Positions 41,128-49,750 of a stretch of 64,000 bases of DNA are shown here, in pieces (positions within the stretch are counted from its first letter, which is position 1; each line of letters opens with the position of its first letter). The DNA lies in assembly GCF_023276435.1 (NCBI RefSeq), contig NZ_JALLPO010000025.1, positions 1-64,000 on the forward strand. Reading direction: 5' to 3'. Source of the stretch: Sphaerisporangium perillae (GTDB lineage Bacteria; Actinomycetota; Actinomycetes; Streptosporangiales; Streptosporangiaceae). The notes below the pieces were generated by a model. The model was not told the origin of the DNA and ran no database searches. It saw only the letters and a program-made list of their open reading frames with translations. Made by a program: the position numbers and the translations under genes.

Positions 41128-42327
41128 GTGCCTTCGTCCCGTGACGTCGTGTTCGTCGACGGCGTGCGCACACCCTTCGGCCGGTCCGGGCCCAAGGGTC
41201 TGTACGCCGAGACACGCGCCGACGACCTGATCGTCCGTGTCATCCGTGAACTGATGCGGCGCAATCCGCAACTGCCGCCCGAGCGGGTCGACGAGGTCGC
41301 CATCGCGGCCACCACCCAGATCGGCGACCAGGGCCTCACCATCGGCCGCTCCGCGGCGGTGCTCGCCGGGCTGCCGAAGTCCGTGCCCGGCTACGCCATC
41401 GACCGCATGTGCGCGGGCGCCATGACCGCCGTCACCACGGTCGCCGGCGGCATCGCCTTCGGCGCCTACGACGTCGCCATCGCCGGCGGCGTCGAGCACA
41501 TGGGACGCCACCCGATGGGCGAGGGCGTCGACCCCAACCCGCGTTTCCTGTCCGAGAGGCTCGTCGACGGCTCCGCCCTGATCATGGGCATGACCGCGGA
41601 GAACCTGCACGACCGCTACCCGGAGATCAGCAAGGAGCGCGCCGACGCCTACGCCGTCGCCTCCCAGGAGAAGGTCGCCAAGGCCTACGCCAACGGCAGG
41701 ATCCAGCCCGACCTGGTGCCGATGGCGACCCGCAAGGCCGCCGAGGGCTGGGGCCTCGCCACCGAGGACGAGCCCCCTCGGCCCGGCACCACCCTTTCGG
41801 GCCTGGCGTCCCTCAAGACGCCGTTCCGCCCGCACGGGCACGTCACCGCCGGCAACTCCGCGGGCATCAACGACGGCGCCACCGGCAGCATCATCGCCGC
41901 CGCGGACGCCGCCGCCGAGCTGGGCCTGACACCGAAGATGAAGCTGGTCTCCTACGCCTTCGCCGGAGTCGACCCCGAGGTGATGGGCGTCGGCCCGATC
42001 CCCTCCACCGAGCGGGCGCTGCGCCTGGCCGGGCTGTCCATCGGCGACATCGGCCTGTTCGAGATCAACGAGGCCTTCGCGGTGCAGGTGCTGGCCTTCC
42101 TGTCGCACTTCGGCATCGCCGACGACGACCCGCGCGTCAACCCCTACGGCGGTGCCATCGCGTTCGGGCACCCGCTGGCCTCCTCCGGCGTGCGGCTGAT
42201 GACCCAGCTCGCCCGCGAGTTCGGTGAGCGCCCCGACGTGCGTTACGGCATCACCACCATGTGCGTCGGCATGGGCATGGGCGGGACGGTCATCTGGGAG
42301 AACCTCGCCTGGGAGGGCGGCAAGTGA
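41128..42327 (+). CDS. fadA: Acetyl-CoA acyltransferase (3-ketoacyl-CoA thiolase)
   Basis: 399 residues, GTG start. Thiolase motifs: nucleophile C95 in DRMCAGAMTAV, VAIAGGVEHMGR, NEAFAVQVLAF, GGAIAFGHPLASSGVR (His) and the second Cys in TTMCVGMGMGGTV. It cleaves 3-ketoacyl-CoA with CoA, the last step of beta-oxidation. Its TGA overlaps the GTG of fadB, giving the classic fadA-fadB pair, in this order under the palindromic operator. Confidence 0.93.
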   Translation: MPSSRDVVFVDGVRTPFGRSGPKGLYAETRADDLIVRVIRELMRRNPQLPPERVDEVAIAATTQIGDQGLTIGRSAAVLAGLPKSVPGYAIDRMCAGAMTAVTTVAGGIAFGAYDVAIAGGVEHMGRHPMGEGVDPNPRFLSERLVDGSALIMGMTAENLHDRYPEISKERADAYAVASQEKVAKAYANGRIQPDLVPMATRKAAEGWGLATEDEPPRPGTTLSGLASLKTPFRPHGHVTAGNSAGINDGATGSIIAAADAAAELGLTPKMKLVSYAFAGVDPEVMGVGPIPSTERALRLAGLSIGDIGLFEINEAFAVQVLAFLSHFGIADDDPRVNPYGGAIAFGHPLASSGVRLMTQLAREFGERPDVRYGITTMCVGMGMGGTVIWENLAWEGGK

Positions 42328-44426
42328 GCGACACCACCGACATCACCGGCATCTTCGACGACGAGGTCGTCACCGGCGCGCTCGTCCGCGACGTCCGGCT
42401 CCCCGGCGGGGCGGGCACGATGGCCCTGATCACGCTGGACAACGGCTTCGACCACACCAAGCCCAACACCTTCGGCCCACGCGGCCTCGCCGAGCTGGAC
42501 AAGGCCCTCGACGCCGTCTGCGACCGCACCGACCTCGCGGCCGTCGGCATCACCGGCAAGCCGTTCATCTTCGCCGTCGGCGCCGACCTGAAGGGCGCGG
42601 CGCTGGTCCGCACCCGCGACCAGGCCGAGGCGCTCGGCCGGCTCGGGCACGAGGTGTTCCGCCGGCTCGGCGAGCTGGAGGTGCCGTCGTTCGCCTTCGT
42701 GAACGGGGCGGCGATGGGCGGCGGCCTGGAGGTGGCGCTGCACTGCACGTACCGCACCATCTCCTCGGGCGTCCCCGCGGTCGCGCTCCCCGAGTGCTTC
42801 CTCGGCCTGGTGCCCGGCTGGGGCGGCACGCAGCTGCTCCCCCGGCTCATCGGCCCGGCGAACGCGCTGAAGCTGATCATCGAGAACCCGCTGTCCCAGA
42901 ACCGCATGGTCAAGGGGACCGAGGCGTTCAAGCTCGGCGTCGCCGACGCGCTCTTCGAGCCCGCCGACTTCCTGGAGGAGTCGCTGCGCTGGGCCGCCCG
43001 CGTGCTGACCGGCGAGGCCGCCGTCTCCCGCCACCCGTTCACCGAGGACGCCGGGTCCTGGAACGCCGCGGTGGCGGGCGCGAAGACGCTCGTGGACCTC
43101 AAGCTGCACGGCGCCTCCCCCGCCCCGTACAAGGCGCTGGAGCTGGTGGAGCTGGCCCGCACGGCGAGCCGCGACGAGGGCTTCGAGGCCGAGACGAAGG
43201 CGCTGGCCGACCTGCTGATGGGCGACGAGCTGCGTGCCGGGCTGTACTCCTTCGACCTCGTGCAGCGGCGCGCCAAGCGGCCCGCCGGCGCACCGGACAA
43301 GGCCCTGGCCCGCAAGGTCACCAAGGTCGGCGTGGTCGGCGCCGGCCTGATGGCCTCCCAGCTCGCCCTGCTGTTCGCCCGGCGCCTCGAGGTCCCCGTG
43401 GTGCTCACCGACCTCGACCAGGCCCGCCTGGACAAGGGCGTCGGCTACGTCCGTGCCGAGGTCGACAAGCTGCTCGGCAAGGGACGGATCACCGCCGACC
43501 AGGCCAACCGGCTGAAGGGGCTGGTGTCCGGCTCGCTCACCAAGGACGCGTTCGCCGACGCCGACTTCGTCATCGAGGCCGTCTTCGAGGACCTCGCGAT
43601 CAAGAAGCGGGTCTTCGCCGAGGTCGAGGCCGTCGTCACCCCCGAGTGCGTGCTGGCCACCAACACCTCCTCCCTGTCGATCTCGGCGATGGCGGCGGAG
43701 CTGCGCCACCCCGAGCGGGTGGTGGGCTTCCACTTCTTCAACCCGGTCGCCGTGCTGCCCCTGCTGGAGATCGTCCGGGCCGAGCGGACCGACGACGCCA
43801 CACTGGCCACGGCGTTCGCGGTCGGCAAGGCGCTGAAGAAGTCCAGCGTGCTGGTGAAGGACGCTCCGGCGTTCGTGGTCAACCGGCTGCTCACCCGCTT
43901 CATGGGCGAGGTCATCGGCGCGGTCGACGAGGGCACCCCGATCGAGGTCGCCGACCACGCGCTGGACGGGCTCGGGCTGCCGATGACGCCGTTCGCGCTG
44001 CTGCAGCTCGTCGGCCCCGCCGTCGCGCTGCATGTCGCGGAGACGCTGCACGAGGCCTTCCCGGGCCGGTACGGCGTCTCGGCGAACCTGGCGACCCTCG
44101 TGAAGGCCGGCAAGCCGGGCGTCTACGCGCCGGACTTCTCCATCGACCCCGAGGCGCGGCAGATCTTCGAGGCCGCGGGGGCGAGCGGGCCGAGCGCGGA
44201 GGAGGTACGCGACCGGTCACTGCGCGCGCTGGCCGAGGAGATCCGGCTGATGCTGGACGAGGGGGTCGTCGCCGCGGCCGAGGACATCGACCTGTGCATG
44301 ATCCTCGGCGCCGGGTGGCCGTTCCACACCGGCGGCATCACGCCGTACCTGGACAGGACCGGCGTCTCGGCCCAGGTCAACGGGCACCGGTTCCTGGCGC
44401 CCGGCGTCGCCTCCGTCCCCGCCTGA
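42324..44426 (+). CDS. fadB: Fatty-acid oxidation multifunctional protein (enoyl-CoA hydratase / 3-hydroxyacyl-CoA dehydrogenase)
   Basis: 700 residues from the GTG overlapping fadA. Residues ~1-200 are the crotonase part (FAVGADLKGAALVRTRDQAE; NGAAMGGGLEVALHCTYRT). Residues ~325-500 are the NAD domain (GVVGAGLMASQLALLFARRL; NTSSLSISAMAAELRHPERV; GFHFFNPVAVLPLLEIV). The C-terminal helical domains follow (FVVNRLLTRFMGEV). Together they hydrate enoyl-CoA and oxidise the 3-hydroxy product. Confidence 0.93.
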   Translation: MSDTTDITGIFDDEVVTGALVRDVRLPGGAGTMALITLDNGFDHTKPNTFGPRGLAELDKALDAVCDRTDLAAVGITGKPFIFAVGADLKGAALVRTRDQAEALGRLGHEVFRRLGELEVPSFAFVNGAAMGGGLEVALHCTYRTISSGVPAVALPECFLGLVPGWGGTQLLPRLIGPANALKLIIENPLSQNRMVKGTEAFKLGVADALFEPADFLEESLRWAARVLTGEAAVSRHPFTEDAGSWNAAVAGAKTLVDLKLHGASPAPYKALELVELARTASRDEGFEAETKALADLLMGDELRAGLYSFDLVQRRAKRPAGAPDKALARKVTKVGVVGAGLMASQLALLFARRLEVPVVLTDLDQARLDKGVGYVRAEVDKLLGKGRITADQANRLKGLVSGSLTKDAFADADFVIEAVFEDLAIKKRVFAEVEAVVTPECVLATNTSSLSISAMAAELRHPERVVGFHFFNPVAVLPLLEIVRAERTDDATLATAFAVGKALKKSSVLVKDAPAFVVNRLLTRFMGEVIGAVDEGTPIEVADHALDGLGLPMTPFALLQLVGPAVALHVAETLHEAFPGRYGVSANLATLVKAGKPGVYAPDFSIDPEARQIFEAAGASGPSAEEVRDRSLRALAEEIRLMLDEGVVAAAEDIDLCMILGAGWPFHTGGITPYLDRTGVSAQVNGHRFLAPGVASVPA

Positions 44427-44453
44427 CCAGGCGTGCTCCAGCGGCCGGCGTCG

Positions 44454-45650
44454 TCAGCTCAGGTAGTCCTTGAGCGTGATGACGTCGGCCTGCTGGAGCT
44501 TCTTGGCGATCAGCCCCTTCCACGGCATGTAGGGCAGCGTCCGGATCATCTGGTTGCGCATCCAGATCGCCGCGTTCGACTTCGGGAACAGCGATGAGGC
44601 GCCGCCGCCGGCCCGAGCATGGGCCTGCCTGACGTACTCCCGCATCTCGCGCTCGTAGGCGGCGAACCCGGCCACGTGATCACCACCTGCCGCGGCGAGC
44701 TCTCCCGCGAGCACGTACGCGCCGACCAGCGCCAGGCTGGTGCCGAGGCCGGTCAGGGCCGAGGGGCTGTAGCCCGCGTCGCCGACCAGGACGGCCCGCC
44801 CGCTCGACCAGCGCTCCATGCGGATCTGGCTGACCGTGTCGAAGTAGAAGTCCTGCGCCTCCCACATGCCCTCCAGCAGCCGTGGCACCTCCCACCCGAC
44901 TCCGGCGAACGCGCCGGCGAGGATCTCCTTCTGCTCGTTCACGTCATGCCTGTCGTACCGCAGCGGCGGCGAGGTGAACCCGAACAGGGCCTTGGCCTCG
45001 TTCTCACGGGGAGTCGGGCGGATCGCCGCCACCCTGCCTCCCAGGGCGGTGTGGTAGAGATCCCACCGATCATGCTTCACCGGATACGGGATGGTGAAGA
45101 ACGAGGTGTAGGAGCCGAGGTGGTGGCTGAACCTCGACTCCTCGCCGAAGGCGAGGGCGCGCACCGCCGAGTGGACGCCGTCCGCCCCGACGACGAGGTC
45201 GAACCTGCGTGCCTCGGCCCGCTCGAACGTGACCTTCACGCCATCGCGGGCGTCGGCGAGCGCGGTGATCGAGTCGTCGAAGATGTAGTCGGTGTCGCGG
45301 CGGGTGGCGTCGTAGAAGACGCGGGCGAGGTCTCCGCGCAGGATCTCGATCTCCGCCACCGGTCCCTCCCCGCCGAACATGTCGGCGGGCATGCTCGCCA
45401 TGCGCTTGCCCGCGCCGTTGACGAACGACATCCCGCGGGTGCCGATGCTCGCCCGCCGTACCTCCGCCATGAGCCCCATGCGCTCCACCACCTCGCGGGA
45501 CACGCCGCGCAGGTCGATGGCGTGGCCGCCGTCCCGGAACGCGGGCGCCTTCTCGACCACCACCGGGTCGAAGCCGTGGCGGCGCAGCCAGTACGCCAGC
45601 GCCGGCCCGGCGATGCTCGCTCCCGAGATCAGGATGCTTCTGTTCCTCAT
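44454..45650 (-). CDS. FAD-dependent monooxygenase
   Basis: 398 residues from ATG 45650. Group A flavin hydroxylase motifs: ILISGASIAGPALAYWLRRH (GxGxxG variant), the DG motif LVVGADGVHSAVR, and the GD motif RAVLVGDAGYSPSALTGLGT. It resembles aromatic-polyketide or tetracycline-modifying (TetX-like) flavoproteins. It is divergent from a GntR-TetR fusion regulator whose C-domain is of the TetR/tetracycline type, so an antibiotic or polyketide ligand is plausible, but this is inference. Confidence 0.87.
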   Translation of the reverse strand: MRNRSILISGASIAGPALAYWLRRHGFDPVVVEKAPAFRDGGHAIDLRGVSREVVERMGLMAEVRRASIGTRGMSFVNGAGKRMASMPADMFGGEGPVAEIEILRGDLARVFYDATRRDTDYIFDDSITALADARDGVKVTFERAEARRFDLVVGADGVHSAVRALAFGEESRFSHHLGSYTSFFTIPYPVKHDRWDLYHTALGGRVAAIRPTPRENEAKALFGFTSPPLRYDRHDVNEQKEILAGAFAGVGWEVPRLLEGMWEAQDFYFDTVSQIRMERWSSGRAVLVGDAGYSPSALTGLGTSLALVGAYVLAGELAAAGGDHVAGFAAYEREMREYVRQAHARAGGGASSLFPKSNAAIWMRNQMIRTLPYMPWKGLIAKKLQQADVITLKDYLS

Positions 45651-45729
45651 TGACCCTCTCCAGCCCGCGTCGGAACGGCCCAGGTGTATGTACGCTGTAC
45701 GAGCCGTTGCGTACACGGTAAGGCGTACG

Positions 45730-45741
45730 GCGTATATACGC
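45730..45741. promoter_or_regulatory. GCGTATATACGC palindrome
   Basis: A perfect 12-bp palindrome 79 nt upstream of the monooxygenase start. Related GTACGC/GCGTAC half sites lie at 45691-45727. It is probably an operator or promoter-overlapping site of the monooxygenase gene. Confidence 0.55.
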
Positions 45742-45767
45742 AATTACCTGCTTAAATGTGTTCTAGA

Positions 45768-45877
45768 GTACTAGTGCACCAGCAGGTGGACAGAGAGAGT
45801 GGGATGAATCCTGACCACGGCGAACGTCCATCCGGCCACGGCCGCCGAGTACGCTCGCTCGCACGGTGCACTAGTAC
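45768..45877. promoter_or_regulatory. Separated 13-bp perfect inverted repeat
   Basis: GTACTAGTGCACC (45768-45780) and GGTGCACTAGTAC (45865-45877) are exact mirror copies 84 nt apart, in front of the GntR-TetR gene (start 45926). Such spaced identical sites allow one dimer to bridge them or two dimers to bind. They are the best candidates for autoregulation. Confidence 0.7.
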
Positions 45878-45925
45878 GCCCCTGCGGGGATCGAGCATCG
45901 GAACCCGACCGGACAAGGAGGCACC

Positions 45926-46888
45926 GTGAACCGACCCGGGCCGCAGCCCGACCCGCCGTACATCCGGATCGTCCGGGAGATCCGGCGGCGCATCGCCGCG
46001 GGCGAGCTGCGGGCGGGCGACCGCGTCCCCTCGACCCGCGAGATCACCCGGCAGTGGGGGGTGGCGATGGCCACCGCGACCAAAGTGCTGACCACGCTGC
46101 GGCAGGAGGGCCTCGTTCGCGCCCTGCCCGGGGTCGGCACCGTCGTGCACGTCCCCGAGCCGAGCCGTCCCGCCGTCCGGCGCCTTGAGGGCCGCGGGGG
46201 CCCTGAGGGCGGCGAGGGTCGTGTGGGCGAGCAGGACCTCACCCGCGAGCGGATCGTGCGGGCCGGCGTCGCGATCGCCGACGCCGAAGGGCTGGCGGCC
46301 CTGTCCATGCGGCGGATCGCGGCCGAGCTGGACGTCGCCACCATGTCCCTCTACCGCCACGTGGGCGGCAAGGACGAGCTCGTCACGCTGATGGTCGACA
46401 CCGCGTTCGGTGACTCGGCTCCCCCCGAGTCCTCCCCAGAGGGCTGGCGTGAGCGGCTGGAGCTGGCGGCGCGCATGCACTGGGCGCTCTACCGCCGGCA
46501 CCCCTGGCTGGCGCAGGTCATGTCGTTCACGCGGCCGTTGTTGTCGCGCAACGCGCTCGTCCATTCCGAGTGGCTGATGCGCGCACTGGACGGCCTCGGG
46601 CTCCGCCCGAACATCGTGCTCCACACGGCCATGACGGTGATCAGTTACGTGCACGGCATCGCGGTGAACCTGGAGCGGGAGGCCCTGGCGCAACAGGAGA
46701 CCGGGGTCACCGACGAGGAGTGGCTGGAGGCACTGGACCCGACGTTCGCCGGGATCCTGGCGTCGGGAGACTTCCCCACGTTCGCCGGCATCGTCACCCA
46801 CCCCGAGTCCGACTTCGACCTGGACACGCTGTTCGAGTTCGGCCTGGAACGCATGCTCGACGGCCTCGCCGTGCTCATCGAGCGGTGA
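45926..46888 (+). CDS. GntR-TetR fusion regulator
   Basis: 320 residues from a GTG with AAGGAGG 6 nt upstream. Residues ~10-80 are a GntR winged helix (YIRIVREIRRRIAAGELRAG; REITRQWGVAMATATKVLTT; LVRALPGVGTVVHV). A linker leads to a TetR HTH (~105-150; IVRAGVAIADAEGLAALSMR; RIAAELDVATMSLYRHVGGK) and a TetR_C_1-type C-terminus (tetracycline-repressor class). Two DNA-binding domains in one chain occur in actinomycetes. It probably represses the divergent monooxygenase gene. Confidence 0.88.
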   Translation: MNRPGPQPDPPYIRIVREIRRRIAAGELRAGDRVPSTREITRQWGVAMATATKVLTTLRQEGLVRALPGVGTVVHVPEPSRPAVRRLEGRGGPEGGEGRVGEQDLTRERIVRAGVAIADAEGLAALSMRRIAAELDVATMSLYRHVGGKDELVTLMVDTAFGDSAPPESSPEGWRERLELAARMHWALYRRHPWLAQVMSFTRPLLSRNALVHSEWLMRALDGLGLRPNIVLHTAMTVISYVHGIAVNLEREALAQQETGVTDEEWLEALDPTFAGILASGDFPTFAGIVTHPESDFDLDTLFEFGLERMLDGLAVLIER

Positions 46889-46918
46889 GGGGGACACATG
46901 CGCGCTCCCCCCTCACCG
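46883..46918 (+). terminator. Hairpin terminator overlapping the regulator stop codon
   Basis: CGGTGAGGGGG (46883-46893) pairs perfectly with CCCCCTCACCG (46908-46918) over a 14-nt loop; the stop TGA is inside the left arm. It separates the regulator from the rRNA methyltransferase gene 29 nt further on. Confidence 0.75.
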
Positions 46919-46946
46919 GCGGGCGGCGCACCCTCGTACGGCCGGG

Positions 46947-47777
46947 ATGATGGGGGACATGCTGGCCGACGTCATCGACTACCTCACCTGCCCCGTGTGC
47001 CGGGCCGATCAGGCGCTCGACGGCAACGTGGTGCGGTGCGCGCGAGGTCACGCGTTCGACGTCGCCAGGCAGGGCTATGTGAGCCTGCTGACGGGGTCGG
47101 GCGTCCCCGGCACGGCCGACACCCCCGCCATGGTGGCCGCGCGTGCCGCGTTCCTGGGAGCGGGCCATTACGCCCCTCTCGCCGCCCGCCTGCGCGAGTC
47201 GGCGTCCGGCGGGGTCGTCCTCGACGCCGGGGCCGGTACGGGGTACTACCTGGCCGAGGTGCTGCGCCCCGATGACGCCGGCATCGCCCTGGACATCTCC
47301 AAGCACGCGCTCAAGCGCGCCGGCCGGGCCCATCCGCGGATCGGCGCGGTGGTGGCGGACGTGTGGCGTCCGTTGCCGGTCAAGGACGGGTGCGTCGACG
47401 TGCTGCTGAACGTCTTCGCCCCCCGCAACGGGCCGGAGTTCGCCCGCGTGCTGCGTCCCGGCGGGACGCTGGTCGTGGTGACGCCGACGCCGCGGCACCT
47501 GGCCCCCCTGGTCGGCGAGCTCGGGCTGCTCTCGGTGGACGAGTCCAAGGCGCGGCGGGTCCAGGAGGCGCTCGGGGCGCATTTCGCCGAGACCGGCCAT
47601 CTGATCGAGGAGTCGGACATGCGGCTGGACCACCGGGCCGTCGAAACCGTGGTAGGCATGGGGCCGAGCGCCTGGCACACCGATCCGGTGGCGCTCAGGC
47701 GGGAAATCGTCCGCTTTCCGGACCCGATGACCGTCAGGATGTCGTGCCGGATCTCTCTCTTCCGTAAGATCGCCTAG
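46947..47777 (+). CDS. RlmA-type 23S rRNA (guanine-N1) methyltransferase
   Basis: 276 residues. The N-terminal zinc finger has YLTCPVCRADQ and VRCARGHAFDVARQGYVSLL, the hallmark of RlmA(I)/RlmA(II) enzymes. The Rossmann part has VVLDAGAGTGYYLAEVL, ALDISKHALKRAGRAHP and VLLNVFAPRNGPEFARVLRP. These methylate G745 or G748 of 23S rRNA; the actinomycete RlmA(II) branch includes TlrB, which gives tylosin resistance. Which guanine is used cannot be decided here. It may start at the ATG at 46959. Confidence 0.87.
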   Translation: MMGDMLADVIDYLTCPVCRADQALDGNVVRCARGHAFDVARQGYVSLLTGSGVPGTADTPAMVAARAAFLGAGHYAPLAARLRESASGGVVLDAGAGTGYYLAEVLRPDDAGIALDISKHALKRAGRAHPRIGAVVADVWRPLPVKDGCVDVLLNVFAPRNGPEFARVLRPGGTLVVVTPTPRHLAPLVGELGLLSVDESKARRVQEALGAHFAETGHLIEESDMRLDHRAVETVVGMGPSAWHTDPVALRREIVRFPDPMTVRMSCRISLFRKIA

Positions 47778-47893
47778 ACGCACCCGAATTACGAATTTCC
47801 CCTACTTTGTAGGCCATCTTGCGTACAGAAGCGACATACTTGACGGCAACCCGCCGATCCCGGTCCGGGAGAGCGTGAGGGAGGGGCACGCCC

Positions 47894-49687
47894 ATGAAGG
47901 CCGAGGAACGCTGGCAGGCCAGGTTCCGCGCGGCACGTATGACACTGCCCATTTGGGCACGGCTTGCTCCTGGCCGGGCCGTGTACCGCTGCAACATCTC
48001 CGGCATCTGGGAGATCCACGCCTGGGACCGCGCGAGCGGCGCGACCCGCCAGGTCACCAGCCGCCCGCGAGGCACCTCCTACGCCGCGATCGACCCCACC
48101 GGCCAGTGGATCTGGTGGTTCTCCGACACCTACGGCGACGAGTTCGGCATCTGGATGCGCCAGCCCTTCGACGGCGGCCCCGAGATGCCGGCCCATCCCG
48201 ACCTCGCCCCCGGCCACCCCACCGGCCTCGCGCTGTCCGGCATCGGCACCGCCGCCGTCGGCAGGAGCAGCCGCCACGGCTTCCAGGTCCTCCTCGTCCG
48301 CGTCGGCAGCGAGGAGAAGCCTGTGGTGATCTACGAGTCCCGCGAGTTCGCGCAGGTCGCGGGAATCTCACTCGACGGCTCGCTGATCGCCGTGACCCAC
48401 AGCGAGCACGGCGACTCCCGCCACCCCGCGCTGCGCGTGATCAGGCCGAACGGCCAGGTCGTCGGCGACCTGCACGACGGGCCGGGCAAGGGCTTCACCG
48501 GCGTGCGGTTCGCGCCGACCATGAACGACCGGCGCATCCTCGCCCTCCACGAGCGGCGGGGCCGGCGCGAGCCCCTTGTCTGGGACCCGGTGACCGGCGA
48601 GCAGCGCGAGATCTGGCTGCGCGTCCCCGGAGAGATCACCGCCGACTGGTACCACGACGGGCGCGCGCTGCTGATCGGCCACAACAACCGCGCCAGGACC
48701 GAGCTGTTCCGGTACGACCTCGGCGGCGGGCACCTCGCGCCGATCAAGACCCCGCACGGCGTCATCCACGACGCGATGCCCCGCCCCGACGGCACGGTGG
48801 AGTACTCCTGGTCGAGCGCCGCGCATCCTCCGGTGATCAGGGCCAGCGACGGCCATGTCGTCATGAACCAGTCGGGGCCGTCCGCGCCGCCGGCGGTTCC
48901 GCTGGAGGACGTCCTCGTCGAGGGCCCCGGCGGGCGCGTCCACGCCCTCGTGTCGCGCCCCACCATCGGCACCGCGCCCTACCCGACGGTGTTCCTGCTG
49001 CACGGCGGCCCGGCCGCGCAGGACGACGACTCCTTCATGCCGAACGTCGCCGCCTGGGTGGACGTCGGCTTCGCCGTCGTCCGCGTCAACTACCGGGGAT
49101 CCACCGGGTACGGCTCGGCATGGCGGGACGCGCTGCGGGGCGACGTGGGCCACATCGAGCTGGCCGACGTGGCCGCGGTCCGCGAGTGGGCCGTCAACCA
49201 GGGCGTGGCCGATCCCGAGCGCCTGGTGCTCGCCGGCGCCTCCTGGGGCGGCTACCTCACCCTGCTCGGTGTCGGCACCCAGCCCAAGTCGTGGGCGGCC
49301 GGCATCGCCGCCGTGCCGATCACCGACCACGCCGCGGCCTACAGCGACGAGACCGAGGGCCTGCGCGCCTACCACCGGGCGCTGTTCGGCGGGTCGCCCC
49401 AGGAGGTGCCCGATCTGTACGCGGCGTCGTCGCCGATCACCTACCTCGACTCGCTGCAGGCGCCGCTGCTGGTGCTGGCCGGCGAGAACGACCCGCGCTC
49501 TCCGATCAGGCAGATCGAGAAGTACCTCGGCAAGCTGGCCGAGCGCGGGCACGAGCACGAGGTCTACCGCTACAACGCCGGCCACGGCACCCTGGTCATC
49601 GAAGAGCGGATCCGCCAGATGGCCACCCAGATCGACTTCGCGTACAAGCATGTCGGCCTGGCCCAGCCTCCCTCCACCCAGCCCTGA
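47894..49687 (+). CDS. S9-family prolyl-oligopeptidase-like peptidase
   Basis: 597 residues, ATG after GAGGGAGGGG. Residues ~20-340 form a beta-propeller (repeated W/Y-DRASG...; SGIWEIHAWDRASGATRQV; LVWDPVTGEQREIWL). The C-terminal alpha/beta-hydrolase has PTVFLLHGGPAAQDDDSF, the nucleophile S450 in LAGASWGGYLTL, D533 in AGENDPRSP and H564 in NAGHGTLV. No signal peptide, so cytoplasmic. It removes dipeptides or cleaves acylated peptides. Confidence 0.9.
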   Translation: MKAEERWQARFRAARMTLPIWARLAPGRAVYRCNISGIWEIHAWDRASGATRQVTSRPRGTSYAAIDPTGQWIWWFSDTYGDEFGIWMRQPFDGGPEMPAHPDLAPGHPTGLALSGIGTAAVGRSSRHGFQVLLVRVGSEEKPVVIYESREFAQVAGISLDGSLIAVTHSEHGDSRHPALRVIRPNGQVVGDLHDGPGKGFTGVRFAPTMNDRRILALHERRGRREPLVWDPVTGEQREIWLRVPGEITADWYHDGRALLIGHNNRARTELFRYDLGGGHLAPIKTPHGVIHDAMPRPDGTVEYSWSSAAHPPVIRASDGHVVMNQSGPSAPPAVPLEDVLVEGPGGRVHALVSRPTIGTAPYPTVFLLHGGPAAQDDDSFMPNVAAWVDVGFAVVRVNYRGSTGYGSAWRDALRGDVGHIELADVAAVREWAVNQGVADPERLVLAGASWGGYLTLLGVGTQPKSWAAGIAAVPITDHAAAYSDETEGLRAYHRALFGGSPQEVPDLYAASSPITYLDSLQAPLLVLAGENDPRSPIRQIEKYLGKLAERGHEHEVYRYNAGHGTLVIEERIRQMATQIDFAYKHVGLAQPPSTQP

Positions 49688-49750
49688 CCCATCCCGCGAG
49701 GGGCGCCCCGACCCGCCGAGAGAAGCGAGGCCATCAACGCAGCGGGGCGA

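Noticed and set aside
42290-43435. Long minus-strand frames opposite fadB
   Set aside because: High-GC antisense shadows without start signals or homology; fadB domains are complete on the plus strand.
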